64,000 nucleotides of DNA from Acetobacterium paludosum (GCF_008086595.1 NZ_RXYA01000005.1:168180-232179), one strand, 5' to 3'; positions 18,276-27,756 are shown, numbered from the stretch's first letter. A program made the numbers and translations. Notes: generated by a model not told the origin, from the letters alone.

Positions 18276-20389
18276 TATTTTTTTCCTCCCATATCATTAC
18301 TAAGCAGCATTGCTTTTCTTGCCGCTTCTGATTCTTCTTCTTGTGCTTCTTCACAAAAATATTTTTGGCAGGAAAGCAATTCTTTACCGCGTTTATCAAT
18401 ACGCTGATACTCACCGGTTTCGGTCATCAACCGTGTTTTGATTGTATCTCTTAATGTAATATCAATAATATGTTTAATTTTTTTCTTCAAATCCTCATCT
18501 TCCACGGGAAAAAGAGTTTCAATCCGCCTGTTTAAGTTCCGTTCCATCCAGTCTGCACTGGATAGGAAAATGTCTTCTTTTCCCTGATTATAAAAATAAT
18601 AGATTCGGCTGTGTTCGAGATAAGTTCCGACAATGCTGCGAACGGTAATATTCTCGCTTATTTTGGGGACTCCAGGAATAATTGAGCACATGCCTCTCAC
18701 AATCAGTTGAATTTCAACACCGGCCTGGGATGCCTCATACAGTTTATTAATGATGCCTTCATCGATGAGGGCATTCATTTTGGCAATAATTTTTCCTTTC
18801 TCACCCATTTTCACATTATCAATTTCCCTTTCAATCGCTAAATAAAAGGCATTTCGCAGAGTTTTAGGTGCCACTTCAATTTTTTTCCATAAAGTATAAT
18901 GACTATAACCCGAAAGAAGATTAAACAATGTTGACACGTCCGAAGCATAGCTTTCTTTCGCCGTAAACATTCCTAAATCAGTATATTGGGCTGCGGTAAC
19001 ATCATTATAGTTTCCCGTTCCTAGGTGAACATAACGCCTTATTCCGTCTGACTCTTTTCGAACAACCAGAATCATCTTACAGTGAATCTTCAAACCCACC
19101 AATCCATAAATGACATGGCATCCGGCCTTCTCCAACTTTTTCGCCCAAACAATATTGTTGGCCTCATCAAAACGAGCTTTGAGCTCCACCAAAACCGTGA
19201 CCTGTTTGCCATTCTGCGCAGCCTGAATTAAAGCTTCAATAATAGGGGAATCTCCGCTGACGCGATAAAGGGTTTGCTTGATTGCCAAAACATCAGGGTC
19301 TGACGCTGCCGTACGTACAAAATCGATGACTGTATTAAATGACTGATAGGGATGATGCAAGAGCCGGTCTTTTTCACGAATAACATCAAAAATGTCTTCA
19401 CGTCCATAAAATTCATTTGACATCAGCGGAATATATCGGGGTTCCCTTAAATCTTCAAACTCAGGCCGTCCCTGAAATTTCATAAAACAGGTTAGATCCA
19501 GATTTCCCTTCAACTCGTAGAGTTCATTTTCTTCGATTTCCAACTCATTCATCAGCCACTTTTTCATTTTTTTACTCATCGTCTTCGAGACTTCCAGCTT
19601 TATGCTGGCACCCCATTTACGCTGCTGAATTGATTTTTCAATTTCAATCAGCAAATCCTCTGCTTCATCCTCATCAATTGCCAGGTCGCCATTTCTGGTA
19701 ATTCGAAATTCAGTGACTTGTTTGACATCATATCCTGTAAAAAGTTCATTAACAAATGGACTGATTAAATCTTCTATAAAAATATAATTGAATTCTTTTG
19801 CCTCCTGTGATTTCGGCAAAGCAATGATTCGATCAAGCACTTTTGGGATTTCCAGAATCACCATATAATCTTTCTCATCTTTATTCTTTAATTCAGTGTC
19901 ATGAAGCATGATACAAAGATAAACCCGATTATTTTTTACCAATGGAAATGGACGGCTGTTATCAATAGCCTGGGGAGTCAATACCGGATAACATTCATGT
20001 CTGAAATAATGGAGTGCAAAATCTTTGCCTTCTTCATTAAGTTCGTCGAAATTCAAAAAAAACACATTATTTTGATTAAGCTCAGGCATAATTGATTTAG
20101 CAAGACAGGTATACTGGCGATCCATCATCTCCTGAGTGATTTTCCTCAAATCTGTCAGGAGTTCTTTCGGGGTAAAGCCATCAATACTTTTCTTGCTATA
20201 GCCAACATTGATCTGATCCATAATACCAGCCATCCGCACCATAAAAAACTCATCCAGGTTGGATGCTGTTATAGCCAGGAATTTCAGCCGATCCATAATA
20301 AGATTACCTTTATCATAGGCCTCTTCTAAAACACGGTAGTTAAAATCCAGCCAACTAATCTCCCGATTGATAAATAATTTATTTTTCAT
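18275..20389 (-). CDS. ppk: Polyphosphate kinase 1
   Basis: A 704-residue PPK1, the reversible ATP:polyphosphate phosphotransferase. The N-terminus FINREISWLDFNYRVLEEA is diagnostic. The phospholipase D-like catalytic parts are present: KIHCKMILVVRKE, RYVHLGTGNYNDVTAAQYTDLG and the second histidine motif EHSRIYYFYNQGKEDIFLSSADWMERNLNRRIE. It sits between two Ppx/GppA-family genes, overlapping each by 1-4 bases, so synthesis and breakdown are coexpressed. Confidence 0.95.
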   Translation of the reverse strand: MKNKLFINREISWLDFNYRVLEEAYDKGNLIMDRLKFLAITASNLDEFFMVRMAGIMDQINVGYSKKSIDGFTPKELLTDLRKITQEMMDRQYTCLAKSIMPELNQNNVFFLNFDELNEEGKDFALHYFRHECYPVLTPQAIDNSRPFPLVKNNRVYLCIMLHDTELKNKDEKDYMVILEIPKVLDRIIALPKSQEAKEFNYIFIEDLISPFVNELFTGYDVKQVTEFRITRNGDLAIDEDEAEDLLIEIEKSIQQRKWGASIKLEVSKTMSKKMKKWLMNELEIEENELYELKGNLDLTCFMKFQGRPEFEDLREPRYIPLMSNEFYGREDIFDVIREKDRLLHHPYQSFNTVIDFVRTAASDPDVLAIKQTLYRVSGDSPIIEALIQAAQNGKQVTVLVELKARFDEANNIVWAKKLEKAGCHVIYGLVGLKIHCKMILVVRKESDGIRRYVHLGTGNYNDVTAAQYTDLGMFTAKESYASDVSTLFNLLSGYSHYTLWKKIEVAPKTLRNAFYLAIEREIDNVKMGEKGKIIAKMNALIDEGIINKLYEASQAGVEIQLIVRGMCSIIPGVPKISENITVRSIVGTYLEHSRIYYFYNQGKEDIFLSSADWMERNLNRRIETLFPVEDEDLKKKIKHIIDITLRDTIKTRLMTETGEYQRIDKRGKELLSCQKYFCEEAQEEESEAARKAMLLSNDMGGKK

Positions 20390-21939
20390 GACTCTACCCT
20401 CTTAATTTTCAATATTGGTTTAATGCCATATACTTCTTCCATTGTATTTCTGCTCGCTTTAAAAAAATACTCTTCCAGTTGAAAGTTTTTTCCCGTTGTC
20501 ACTTCAACAATCAGTTTTTCCTCTTTCAAATGACACTGGAGCTTTTGAATTTTCTGTTGGCCGCTTTTATCGAGGGCAATCGCCAATTTTAATATCGCCG
20601 CAAGTTTTGCCAGGACTAATTGCTCATCTTCATCCTTTGAATACGTATTTTCTTCTTCATTTGAGAGAAAACTGGTCTTCACTGCTTCAGCGACCTTACC
20701 CATAAGAGCTTTTTCTTTTTGGGTGACACCGATAAGATCGGTTGTCTCAATAATATGCCGGCTTTGAACCTGATAATTTTTGTGATCAATAAAACTGCCG
20801 ACCTCAAGTAGATAACACAGGATGGATAGCAACTGTCGTTCACGTTTACCCAACTGATGATACTTTTTCAAAGAATCAAATATTTTAAGGCTCATCCTTT
20901 CAACAAATTCGGCATGCTTTTGATTCGTGTGATATTTTTGGCCAATCGCCTTTGCTGAATAGTAACTCCCCTCTTCAATCCATTCAAACAATTGTTGTTT
21001 CTTGATGACCTGAAACTCGAAATCCAAATAGGCATCTCCGATCATCATCGGAACCAATACAACGGTTTCAACACCGGTTTCAACCAATAATTTCAAATAA
21101 AGTGCGAGGGTATGATTCAGCGTTTCGGCCTCATTTTGATCCAAAAACGGGTTTTGTTTCATTAGCTGGTTCGCGGTAAGATCGGCGGTTGTTTTCCACA
21201 GCTTTTTAAATTCTTTTACATTAACGATATAATACTCTTGATGTTCTGTAAAGCCGCATAATTGCGCAATAACATTGACTTCATGTGACGATACAAATAG
21301 CCTTTTTACCTTTCGCTTTTGAATGTTTTCGACAATATCTTGAGTGTATGTTGAAATGAATTCCATCAGCAGGGTCTCGAATCGCTCTGCGTTTTCTTCA
21401 ATGGACTTAAGAATCTCTTTTGTTTTTAAATACCCCAGCTCAGCCGTCTGATGATAGTCAATGATCCCATTTTTCAGCAATGCCACCGATACATTGCCAC
21501 TTGAAATTGCGGCAAACATCTGATCTTCAGTCTTATCACCGGTAATGTTAAAGGCCGAATCACATTTTAAAACCATATGACGATATATTAAATGGATTTC
21601 TTCTTCTTTCTCCAATATTTCGACTTCATAACCACCTGTGTTAATTTTAATCTGCTCTAGAATGTAAAGCCGATTTTTCGCCTCGCGGAGCGCCGTTGTC
21701 CCAAATATTTTTATCGATTCGACAGCATATGCATTTGACATCTCAATATATTCTTTAATTGTTTGACACAACGCATACGCAGATTTAAAGCTGATTTCTC
21801 CCTTTGCAAAACTCTGGCTTCCAAAACTGATAGGGTACATCGCCCGATCTAGAATATTAATGCAGCCTTTTCCCCTTTGTCCAACAATCAGCTCGCATCT
21901 GCTGGAACCGATATAGATAACTGAAAATCGTTTTAACAT
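20386..21939 (-). CDS. Diverged Ppx/GppA-family protein
   Basis: A 517-residue relative of Ppx/GppA. The N-terminal actin-like region (FSVIYIGSSRCELIVGQRGKG, then SIKIFGTTALREAKNR) is recognisable, but the phosphate-binding loops are altered: AAISSGNVSVALL stands where Ppx has DIGGGSTE. The C-terminal half is an HD-like helical domain. It may be a regulatory or inactive paralogue. I chose the ATG beginning MLKRFSVIYIG, with GGGGG 8 bases upstream. It is the first gene of the operon and overlaps ppk by 4 bases. Confidence 0.75.
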   Translation of the reverse strand: MLKRFSVIYIGSSRCELIVGQRGKGCINILDRAMYPISFGSQSFAKGEISFKSAYALCQTIKEYIEMSNAYAVESIKIFGTTALREAKNRLYILEQIKINTGGYEVEILEKEEEIHLIYRHMVLKCDSAFNITGDKTEDQMFAAISSGNVSVALLKNGIIDYHQTAELGYLKTKEILKSIEENAERFETLLMEFISTYTQDIVENIQKRKVKRLFVSSHEVNVIAQLCGFTEHQEYYIVNVKEFKKLWKTTADLTANQLMKQNPFLDQNEAETLNHTLALYLKLLVETGVETVVLVPMMIGDAYLDFEFQVIKKQQLFEWIEEGSYYSAKAIGQKYHTNQKHAEFVERMSLKIFDSLKKYHQLGKRERQLLSILCYLLEVGSFIDHKNYQVQSRHIIETTDLIGVTQKEKALMGKVAEAVKTSFLSNEEENTYSKDEDEQLVLAKLAAILKLAIALDKSGQQKIQKLQCHLKEEKLIVEVTTGKNFQLEEYFFKASRNTMEEVYGIKPILKIKRVES

Positions 21940-22127
21940 TACCATCACCCCCAAATCTTTCTATCATTTTATCATATTTTATATAAAATGGATGTTAAAA
22001 GTCTAGAAAGAACGACCTTTTTAACTTTTTTTTATATTGAGTTATTTCCAACTACTTGTTATTGTGTCAGCGGTTATTATTCTATGTTACAATATAAAGA
22101 TAACTATCAACATCAGGAGGAAAAATT

Positions 22128-22817
22128 TTGCTCGGTACAATTATTAATGCAGCAGCTATTGTCTTCTGCAGTCTTATTGGCCTTTTATTAAAAGAGGCTT
22201 TACCTCAGCGGCTTTGCGAAACCATTACTCAGGGACTGGGTCTGGGCGTCGTCATTATTGGCACTACTATGGCTCTTAAAACTGAAAATATTACTTTGAT
22301 GCTGGTGAGCCTTTTGCTTGGGGCCATTGTTGGCGAACTCATTGATATCGAAAAGCAGCTCAAACGCATCGGAGATACACTTGAATCAAAAATGAGAAAA
22401 AGCAATAACAACGTATCCATTGGTTTTGTAAGTGCTTCCTTATTATTCTGCACCGGCTCAATGGCAATAATGGGTTCACTCGAAAACGGCATTACCGGAA
22501 CCTACAGTATTTTACTCAGCAAATCACTGCTGGACGGAATTTTTGCCATGATTCTTTCTTCAACCATGGGCATTGGCGTTCTACTGTCGGCCATTCCGGT
22601 TTTTTTATATCAGGGCAGCATTTCTCTTCTGGCCAATTCAATCAAACCATTCCTTTCAACTGAAATGATCACTGAAATGAATGCTGTTGGGGGTATTCTG
22701 ATCATGGCCATTGGAATAAACATGCTGAAGATCAAAGAATTCAAAGTCGGCAATCTCCTGCCGTCCATCATCATGCCCATAATTATTCTTTGGATTACTA
22801 GTCTTTTGGGGTTGTAA
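22128..22817 (+). CDS. DUF554 family membrane protein
   Basis: A 229-residue integral membrane protein with about six or seven spans. It matches the DUF554 family by LGTIINAAAIVFCSLIGLLL at the start and FCTGSMAIMGSLENGITG in the middle. The start is TTG with AGGAGG upstream. The function of the family is not known; possible transport. It diverges from the polyphosphate operon and is followed by a structured palindromic element. Confidence 0.85.
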   Translation: MLGTIINAAAIVFCSLIGLLLKEALPQRLCETITQGLGLGVVIIGTTMALKTENITLMLVSLLLGAIVGELIDIEKQLKRIGDTLESKMRKSNNNVSIGFVSASLLFCTGSMAIMGSLENGITGTYSILLSKSLLDGIFAMILSSTMGIGVLLSAIPVFLYQGSISLLANSIKPFLSTEMITEMNAVGGILIMAIGINMLKIKEFKVGNLLPSIIMPIIILWITSLLGL

Positions 22818-22856
22818 TTCATGGTTTCTTTTTCTCATCAGATTTTTTTCAAAAAA

Positions 22857-22951
22857 TTAACTACAATTGTCTTATCACCCTGTGTGTCTCTTGATGGACT
22901 GGCAAAACCGGTCCGACCTAAACGCATACAATGATAATCAATTGTAGTTAA
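22857..22951. other. Long structured inverted repeat, possible structured RNA
   Basis: TTAACTACAATTG (22857-22869) pairs perfectly with CAATTGTAGTTAA (22939-22951). Just inside, TTATCA (22872-22877) pairs with TGATAA (22932-22937). The interior has a further 7-bp stem, GGACTGG with CCGGTCC, around CAAAA. It lies between convergent genes, so it may be a bidirectional terminator, a structured RNA or a small palindromic element. On the plus strand an AT-rich stretch follows. Confidence 0.5.
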
Positions 22952-23006
22952 AATATATTTTTCTAGTCATATTTATTTTATTGGAGTAATGAATTAATGT
23001 TAAAAA

Positions 23007-23807
23007 TTAGATGAGCAGTCCCCGGCGGTGTGCTTTTATATAACCACCACAATAGTTATCCAACCCAAGCAACGCCTTGGATGTCACAATATCGGCCATT
23101 GTGTTGGCATTGGTCGGATCCAGTACGTATCCATCCATTCCTAACGTCATGGTTTGAACGACAAACAAGCGGTTGAGAATACCCCGATTCGGCAGACCAT
23201 ATGAAATATTACTGAGTCCGCACATGAAGTGAACATCCGGAAAGTCTGTCTTTATTTTCTTTATCGTATCAAGCACCTCAATTCCGGCAGTACCCACACT
23301 GCTGACCGGTTTCACCAATGGATCAAAGTACATATCATCTCCAGCAATACCTTCATTCGACAATTTCTCATGAAGATTTCGGACGACTTTAATTCGATCA
23401 TCCGCCGTAACCGGCATCCCAGTACTATCCATACACAATACCACAATTTTAGCGTCATATTTTTTTATCAGCGGTAAAACTGAATCATATCGTTCCTCCT
23501 CATCAGATATCGAATTGATCATCGGACGACCATTTTTGCACAATGCCAAACCGACATCAAGTGCCGCTGCGCTGGGGCTATCAATGCATAAGGGAAGATC
23601 AACTTCATCCTGAATGCTATTGACCAGCCATGCCATTGTTTCCTCTTCATTATTAATCATATTGCCGCAATTTACATCAATATAAGTTGCACCTGCCTTA
23701 GCCTGTTGAGCGGCAAGATTGCAGATATACGCTTTATCTTTGTTCATTACTGCTTCTTTTACCGACTTCCGACTCGTATTAATTAATTCTCCTACAATTG
23801 TCAGCAT
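23007..23807 (-). CDS. Pterin-binding methyltransferase (methylcorrinoid:tetrahydrofolate)
   Basis: A 266-residue MeTr/AcsE-like TIM-barrel protein. The pterin-binding signature is seen in TIVGELINTSRKSV, DVNCGN and PLCIDSPSAAALDVGL, and FMCGLSNISYGLPNR lies near the end. In acetogens this type moves the methyl group from a methylated corrinoid protein to tetrahydrofolate. It takes the role that the unrelated MtaA has in methanogens. It is the last gene after mtaB and mtaC, which fits methyl transfer from methanol into the Wood-Ljungdahl pathway. Confidence 0.88.
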   Translation of the reverse strand: MLTIVGELINTSRKSVKEAVMNKDKAYICNLAAQQAKAGATYIDVNCGNMINNEEETMAWLVNSIQDEVDLPLCIDSPSAAALDVGLALCKNGRPMINSISDEEERYDSVLPLIKKYDAKIVVLCMDSTGMPVTADDRIKVVRNLHEKLSNEGIAGDDMYFDPLVKPVSSVGTAGIEVLDTIKKIKTDFPDVHFMCGLSNISYGLPNRGILNRLFVVQTMTLGMDGYVLDPTNANTMADIVTSKALLGLDNYCGGYIKAHRRGLLI

Positions 23808-23834
23808 GATTATTGCCTCCTCTTTTCATCTAAA

Positions 23835-24497
23835 TCAAGCACTGATTGCCTGCTGTCCGCAAATTTCATACATCATTCTGTCGCAAAGATCAACTGCCGT
23901 TGAAGCATCCTCAGAATAACCGTCGGCGCCTATATCATCGGCGAATTCCTGCGTGACCGGTGCTCCGCCGATGATAACTTTAACTTGATCGCGAACCCCT
24001 TCTTTGATTAATTGTTTGATGGTGGAATCGATTTTCATCATCGTCGTCGTCAGTAAAGATGACATCCCTACGATTTCAGGCTGATGTTTTTTAACAGCTG
24101 CGACAAAATCTTCTTCTTTGACATCTACACCTAAATCAACAACGACATACCCATTGCTTTCCATCATCATAATCAGAAGATTTTTTCCGATATCATGTAA
24201 ATCGCCATTCACGGTTCCGATGATAATTTTCCCCTTACTTGGCATATCGGCATCCATTATCAACGGTTTAACCAGTTTCATGCCTTCATTCATTGTATCC
24301 GCGGATTCCATTACTTCCGGTACAAACATCTCGCCGCTTTTAAATAAAGGAGCAACAATATTCATTCCGGCAATCAGACCTTCATTGATAATCTTAATCG
24401 GATCCATACCCTCATCAATCAATGCTTGTACCAATACTTTAATTTCATCCAAATCACCATCTAAAACACATTGCGAAACATTCTCTAAAGTTGCCAT
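23835..24497 (-). CDS. mtaC: Methanol corrinoid protein MtaC
   Basis: A 220-residue corrinoid protein. Residues 1-85 form the helical cap domain. The rest is a B12-binding Rossmann domain with the cobalt-ligand motif GDLHDIGKNLL (H101), then SSLLTTTM and GGAPVTQEFADDIGADGY. It carries the methyl group between MtaB and the downstream methyltransferase. It lies between mtaB and the MeTr-like gene, with good ribosome sites. A second copy is at 27757. Confidence 0.92.
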   Translation of the reverse strand: MATLENVSQCVLDGDLDEIKVLVQALIDEGMDPIKIINEGLIAGMNIVAPLFKSGEMFVPEVMESADTMNEGMKLVKPLIMDADMPSKGKIIIGTVNGDLHDIGKNLLIMMMESNGYVVVDLGVDVKEEDFVAAVKKHQPEIVGMSSLLTTTMMKIDSTIKQLIKEGVRDQVKVIIGGAPVTQEFADDIGADGYSEDASTAVDLCDRMMYEICGQQAISA

Positions 24498-24578
24498 TTT
24501 AATACCTCCTGGAATTTTTATATTTTTATTTTTACCGTTCTCGTTATTTGTCTTACTCTCTTTTAACGCATCATTTTT

Positions 24579-25958
24579 TTATAAACCATATTCGCTGGGA
24601 ATAAATTTGTCCATATCCAACTCTGATTTTATCTGATTGTAGAATTCGATGGCATCATCCGGAATCGTATCAATTTGTTTTTGCATTTTATCAAGCCATT
24701 TCATATCGCGTTTATCACTTTTAACTTTTCCTTCATTGATTGCTTTCTTTAATTCTGCTACCGTGAGTTGAGCAGCCATTTTTGTTCTCAGAAAATTATC
24801 TTGTGTTTTTACCAGCTCAGCACTAATTCTAAAAACAACATCCGGTTTAAGAACGTAAGCCTGAACATCCAATGCGGCATCAGATTTTACCAGTAAATCT
24901 CTAAAAATCAGCTGTTGTCCATTTTCGGTTGCCGCATTCATCAATCGACAGTCGTAAATCAATTGTTCCATACCTACAATCGGAGCCATTTCTGAAAGTA
25001 ATTTAACCTGTTGAATTGATTCATTACTCCAAGTATCCGCTACTGCTGCCGCAATATTGCCAATCGGACTTAAATGGGCCCCTGCTGCTGATTTACCTTC
25101 CATGGAAATTGGACATCCCGTAATGGCCTTGATGAAGGGTCCTTCATAAGCACAGTCTTTGCTTGGTCCGACAGCTCCTTGTTCAAAAGCCACTAGCGCT
25201 CTTGGTACTGCAATCACACGAATGACTGCTGCAAAAACGTGTGGGATAAATCCTTTTTCAGCTAATACCATGGCGGTGTTGGCAAAGCCACATGCGGAGT
25301 CACCAGCGGCATAACAATCTTTACCGAGACCGGCAATATCCACCAAATTCTTCCATAAGAATTCCATATCTCGACAGCCCAGTACACCTAAAGCAAAAAT
25401 AGCTTTTCGAATATCCGCTTTAACCAATGCAGAATCATTGATTTCTTTTCCACCTGTCGATTCAATGGAGATAAAATCAGATCCATCTTTTACACTCTGC
25501 TCAAAAAGCTCCAGCATGGTATCCCAGTATTTTCCACTCCGCATCACTGGCGGGCGGTTCATTTCTCTTAAATCATTTGGGGTTGTTCGGATCGCTGTTT
25601 TTAAACCGTATTTTTCAGCTGCTTCTTTCATGCTGTTTATGAGAATACGATTGATTTCGATTCCATACTTGGGATGCTCTGTAAAATCAGGAAGCGTTTC
25701 ATATTCTACTAAAACGCCTGGTGTATATAATTCAGCTGCCCGTTTCAAAACGCCGTCGATAATATTTGAATAAATCGTTGCTGCCTTCTTTATAGTTGAA
25801 TCATTAATATCCATTCCCGGCAAAGTGAAATTAATTTCAGGATAAACCGTTCCACCGCCAATAACCATACCACTTTTTGTCGTTACCGGTTTGGGGCTGG
25901 ACCCATATACAAAATCATCTAAATTACGATATGCCAGTTGATTAAATTTCTTAGCCAT
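24579..25958 (-). CDS. mtaB: Methanol:corrinoid methyltransferase MtaB
   Basis: A 459-residue MtaB, the zinc enzyme that activates methanol and methylates the MtaC corrinoid. Length matches methanogen MtaB. Recognisable parts are FVYGSSPKPVTTKSGMVIGGG at the start, YETLPDFTEHP, and the Cys/Glu-rich zinc region including GDSACGFANTAMVLAEKGFIPHVF and GPSKDCAYEGPFIKAITG. It is followed by mtaC and preceded by a degenerate corrinoid-protein gene 22 bases upstream. The acetogen methanol pathway is the likely role. Confidence 0.93.
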   Translation of the reverse strand: MAKKFNQLAYRNLDDFVYGSSPKPVTTKSGMVIGGGTVYPEINFTLPGMDINDSTIKKAATIYSNIIDGVLKRAAELYTPGVLVEYETLPDFTEHPKYGIEINRILINSMKEAAEKYGLKTAIRTTPNDLREMNRPPVMRSGKYWDTMLELFEQSVKDGSDFISIESTGGKEINDSALVKADIRKAIFALGVLGCRDMEFLWKNLVDIAGLGKDCYAAGDSACGFANTAMVLAEKGFIPHVFAAVIRVIAVPRALVAFEQGAVGPSKDCAYEGPFIKAITGCPISMEGKSAAGAHLSPIGNIAAAVADTWSNESIQQVKLLSEMAPIVGMEQLIYDCRLMNAATENGQQLIFRDLLVKSDAALDVQAYVLKPDVVFRISAELVKTQDNFLRTKMAAQLTVAELKKAINEGKVKSDKRDMKWLDKMQKQIDTIPDDAIEFYNQIKSELDMDKFIPSEYGL

Positions 25959-25979
25959 TTTTTTCCTCCAAAATTTTAT

Positions 25980-26369
25980 TTATGAAACTTTAACGGTTGA
26001 ATTAACCACAACGAAACCCGCCATTCTCACGATTTTTGCTAAAATCTCTTCTCCTTGTTCAGATGCATCTCCGTACACTGGACCAAGGGTAATGTTACCG
26101 GATTTTAAATAATTAAGATCCTCTCCAATAATTGGCTGAAGCATCGCTTTGGCTTCTTTTAACATCGCACCGGCAAATAACAGATCCCCGGCGAAATACT
26201 TCCCCTGTTCAAACAGCCTGCCAACTTCTTCAGTCCCCTTTTGGCACGCTTTCATCACATTTATTCCTTCATCTCTTGTTGGATTACGAGCAATAAAGTC
26301 ATCTAATATTTCCACAACTATTTCTTCTTCCAAATTTTTAACATGCCCTATCAACGCCTTACAATCCAT
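25980..26369 (-). CDS. Truncated corrinoid-protein paralogue lacking the cobalt histidine
   Basis: A 129-residue protein with a complete MtaC-like helical cap (1-80) and only the first strand-helix-strand of the B12 domain (to VVVNSTVKVS). The ligand motif DxHxxG is replaced by GDASEQG, so the histidine position is S103 and the protein should not ligate cobalt in the usual way. I chose the ATG beginning MDCKALIG, with GGAGG 5 bases upstream; the in-frame TTG before it overlaps that site. Located directly before mtaB, it could be a scaffold, a B12-free MtaB partner, or a decaying copy. Confidence 0.75.
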   Translation of the reverse strand: MDCKALIGHVKNLEEEIVVEILDDFIARNPTRDEGINVMKACQKGTEEVGRLFEQGKYFAGDLLFAGAMLKEAKAMLQPIIGEDLNYLKSGNITLGPVYGDASEQGEEILAKIVRMAGFVVVNSTVKVS

Positions 26370-26560
26370 ATAATCCTCCAACAATTTAAAATAGCAGTAA
26401 TCTGTTATTTTTAAATTTCCTTACCCCTCCTCTAACGTTCTTTTTTATTTTTAGTCCTGACAGGATTACTAAAATAAATATTTTATATTCTTATCTTACC
26501 GTATCATTTATCATTCGTCTTTAGACGATTTTCACTCTATTCGGTATTATCTTGCTTTCT

Positions 26561-26575
26561 GCATTAATATCGCCA
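26561..26575 (-). promoter_or_regulatory. Possible sigma-54 promoter upstream of the mtaB operon
   Basis: On the minus strand TTGGCGATATTAATGCAG has GG and GC 10 bases apart and keeps TGGC and TGCA, but the centre departs from consensus. No enhancer-binding protein gene is nearby, and a similar chance site exists at 29909. The 5' leader would be about 180 bases. Confidence 0.25.
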
Positions 26576-26647
26576 AAAAATAACTATAACCAGCACTATT
26601 TATTGTAAATATTGATGGTTATACTATTCAATCATAATTTGTCTTGA

Positions 26648-27124
26648 TCAATCTTTGTGTAGATGATGCTCCCCGCAGATTGGGCAGACTTCATTTTCTT
26701 TATGATGATGCGTTTTTTTGATTGTTATTTTCTCGTTTTTTACAATCTCGATATTTATCTGATCGCCGGCTTTTTCAGCTAACAGACAGGATTTTTCTAA
26801 AAACTGACAACTTTCATTTTCGCTGATATTTGAAACAAGCGAGTTGATGATCATATTTATTTTATTGATATTATTTTGCTTACAATGAACTTCGCTGTTA
26901 ATATGATTCAAATCATTGATACAACTATATTTAATAAAATTCGCTTTATCAATTTCTGCTAATGCTTTAATGTGACCAATCAAACATTCCTCATTTTTTG
27001 AAATATCATCCACATATGAACGCAGAATGGTATTAATAAGCTTCTGCCACTTTTCTACTGATAAGCATTGCTCTGATCTCAGTTCAACTTTAAAAACAAC
27101 CGGAAGAAACTCCTCTTGATACAT
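26648..27124 (-). CDS. Uncharacterised protein with Cys/His-rich metal-binding tail
   Basis: A 158-residue protein I do not recognise. The first 130 residues look like a small alpha/beta domain with several Cys. The C-terminus has HHH followed by CPICGEHHLH, a likely zinc or other metal site. It overlaps or abuts the COG0523 GTPase gene by one base, so the two are translated together. I infer a partner that passes or stores a metal for the methyltransferase cluster. The product is not named. Confidence 0.55.
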   Translation of the reverse strand: MYQEEFLPVVFKVELRSEQCLSVEKWQKLINTILRSYVDDISKNEECLIGHIKALAEIDKANFIKYSCINDLNHINSEVHCKQNNINKINMIINSLVSNISENESCQFLEKSCLLAEKAGDQINIEIVKNEKITIKKTHHHKENEVCPICGEHHLHKD

Positions 27125-27745
27125 CTAGCTTACCTCCTTTCCCATAAGATATTGGCTAAATTCAGACGTTAATTCGTTGTTTAAGTTCATTTTAAAAGAT
27201 TTAATGCCGGGTTTAATCGATGCTGCCATCTCTGCTGCTTCCTCCGTTCTCTCTTTTGATACCTCATCAATTTTGTTGATCACTACATATTTTGCTAAAT
27301 TCACAGAATCCCAAAACAGTGTTTTTAAATGTTTTTGATAAAAGTCGATCCTGGTTGGATCGAAAATAAAAATATTCTGAATGTCACTTTCAGCATATCC
27401 ACAATTGGTTATGGCCTCATATAAAGCTAATGGATCTGCCACACCGGATGGTTCAAATAATATATAATCTAAATCATCGTTGTTTTCTAGCAAGTGATTA
27501 ATTGTCGCCTCCAATGTTACTTTCATTGTGCAACACACACAACCGCCAAACAAATCCAGAACATCATAGCCCAACATGCGCATCTGCCGATTATCAATAC
27601 CCACCTCACCAATTTCATTGATAATAATTGCGCATTTTTTCTGATAAACCGAAGCCATTTCAATCGTTTTTAAAAGCATGGTTGTTTTACCGGAGCCCAG
27701 GAACCCGGTAAACAGAATAACTTCCGGGCGATTATTTTTTATCAT
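27125..27745 (-). CDS. COG0523 (CobW/HypB/UreG-like) GTPase
   Basis: A 206-residue G3E-family GTPase. Visible are Walker A GFLGSGKTT, the metal-binding motif GGCVCCT (C-x-C-C), Walker B ILFEPSGVADP and guanine motif NKID. Members deliver metals, notably zinc, cobalt or nickel, to target proteins. It is shorter than typical CobW, with no C-terminal CobW domain. Its neighbours are a metal-tail protein and a second mtaC, so a metallochaperone for zinc in MtaB or cobalamin handling is a reasonable inference. Confidence 0.8.
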   Translation of the reverse strand: MIKNNRPEVILFTGFLGSGKTTMLLKTIEMASVYQKKCAIIINEIGEVGIDNRQMRMLGYDVLDLFGGCVCCTMKVTLEATINHLLENNDDLDYILFEPSGVADPLALYEAITNCGYAESDIQNIFIFDPTRIDFYQKHLKTLFWDSVNLAKYVVINKIDEVSKERTEEAAEMAASIKPGIKSFKMNLNNELTSEFSQYLMGKEVS

Positions 27746-27756
27746 TTTTCCACCTT

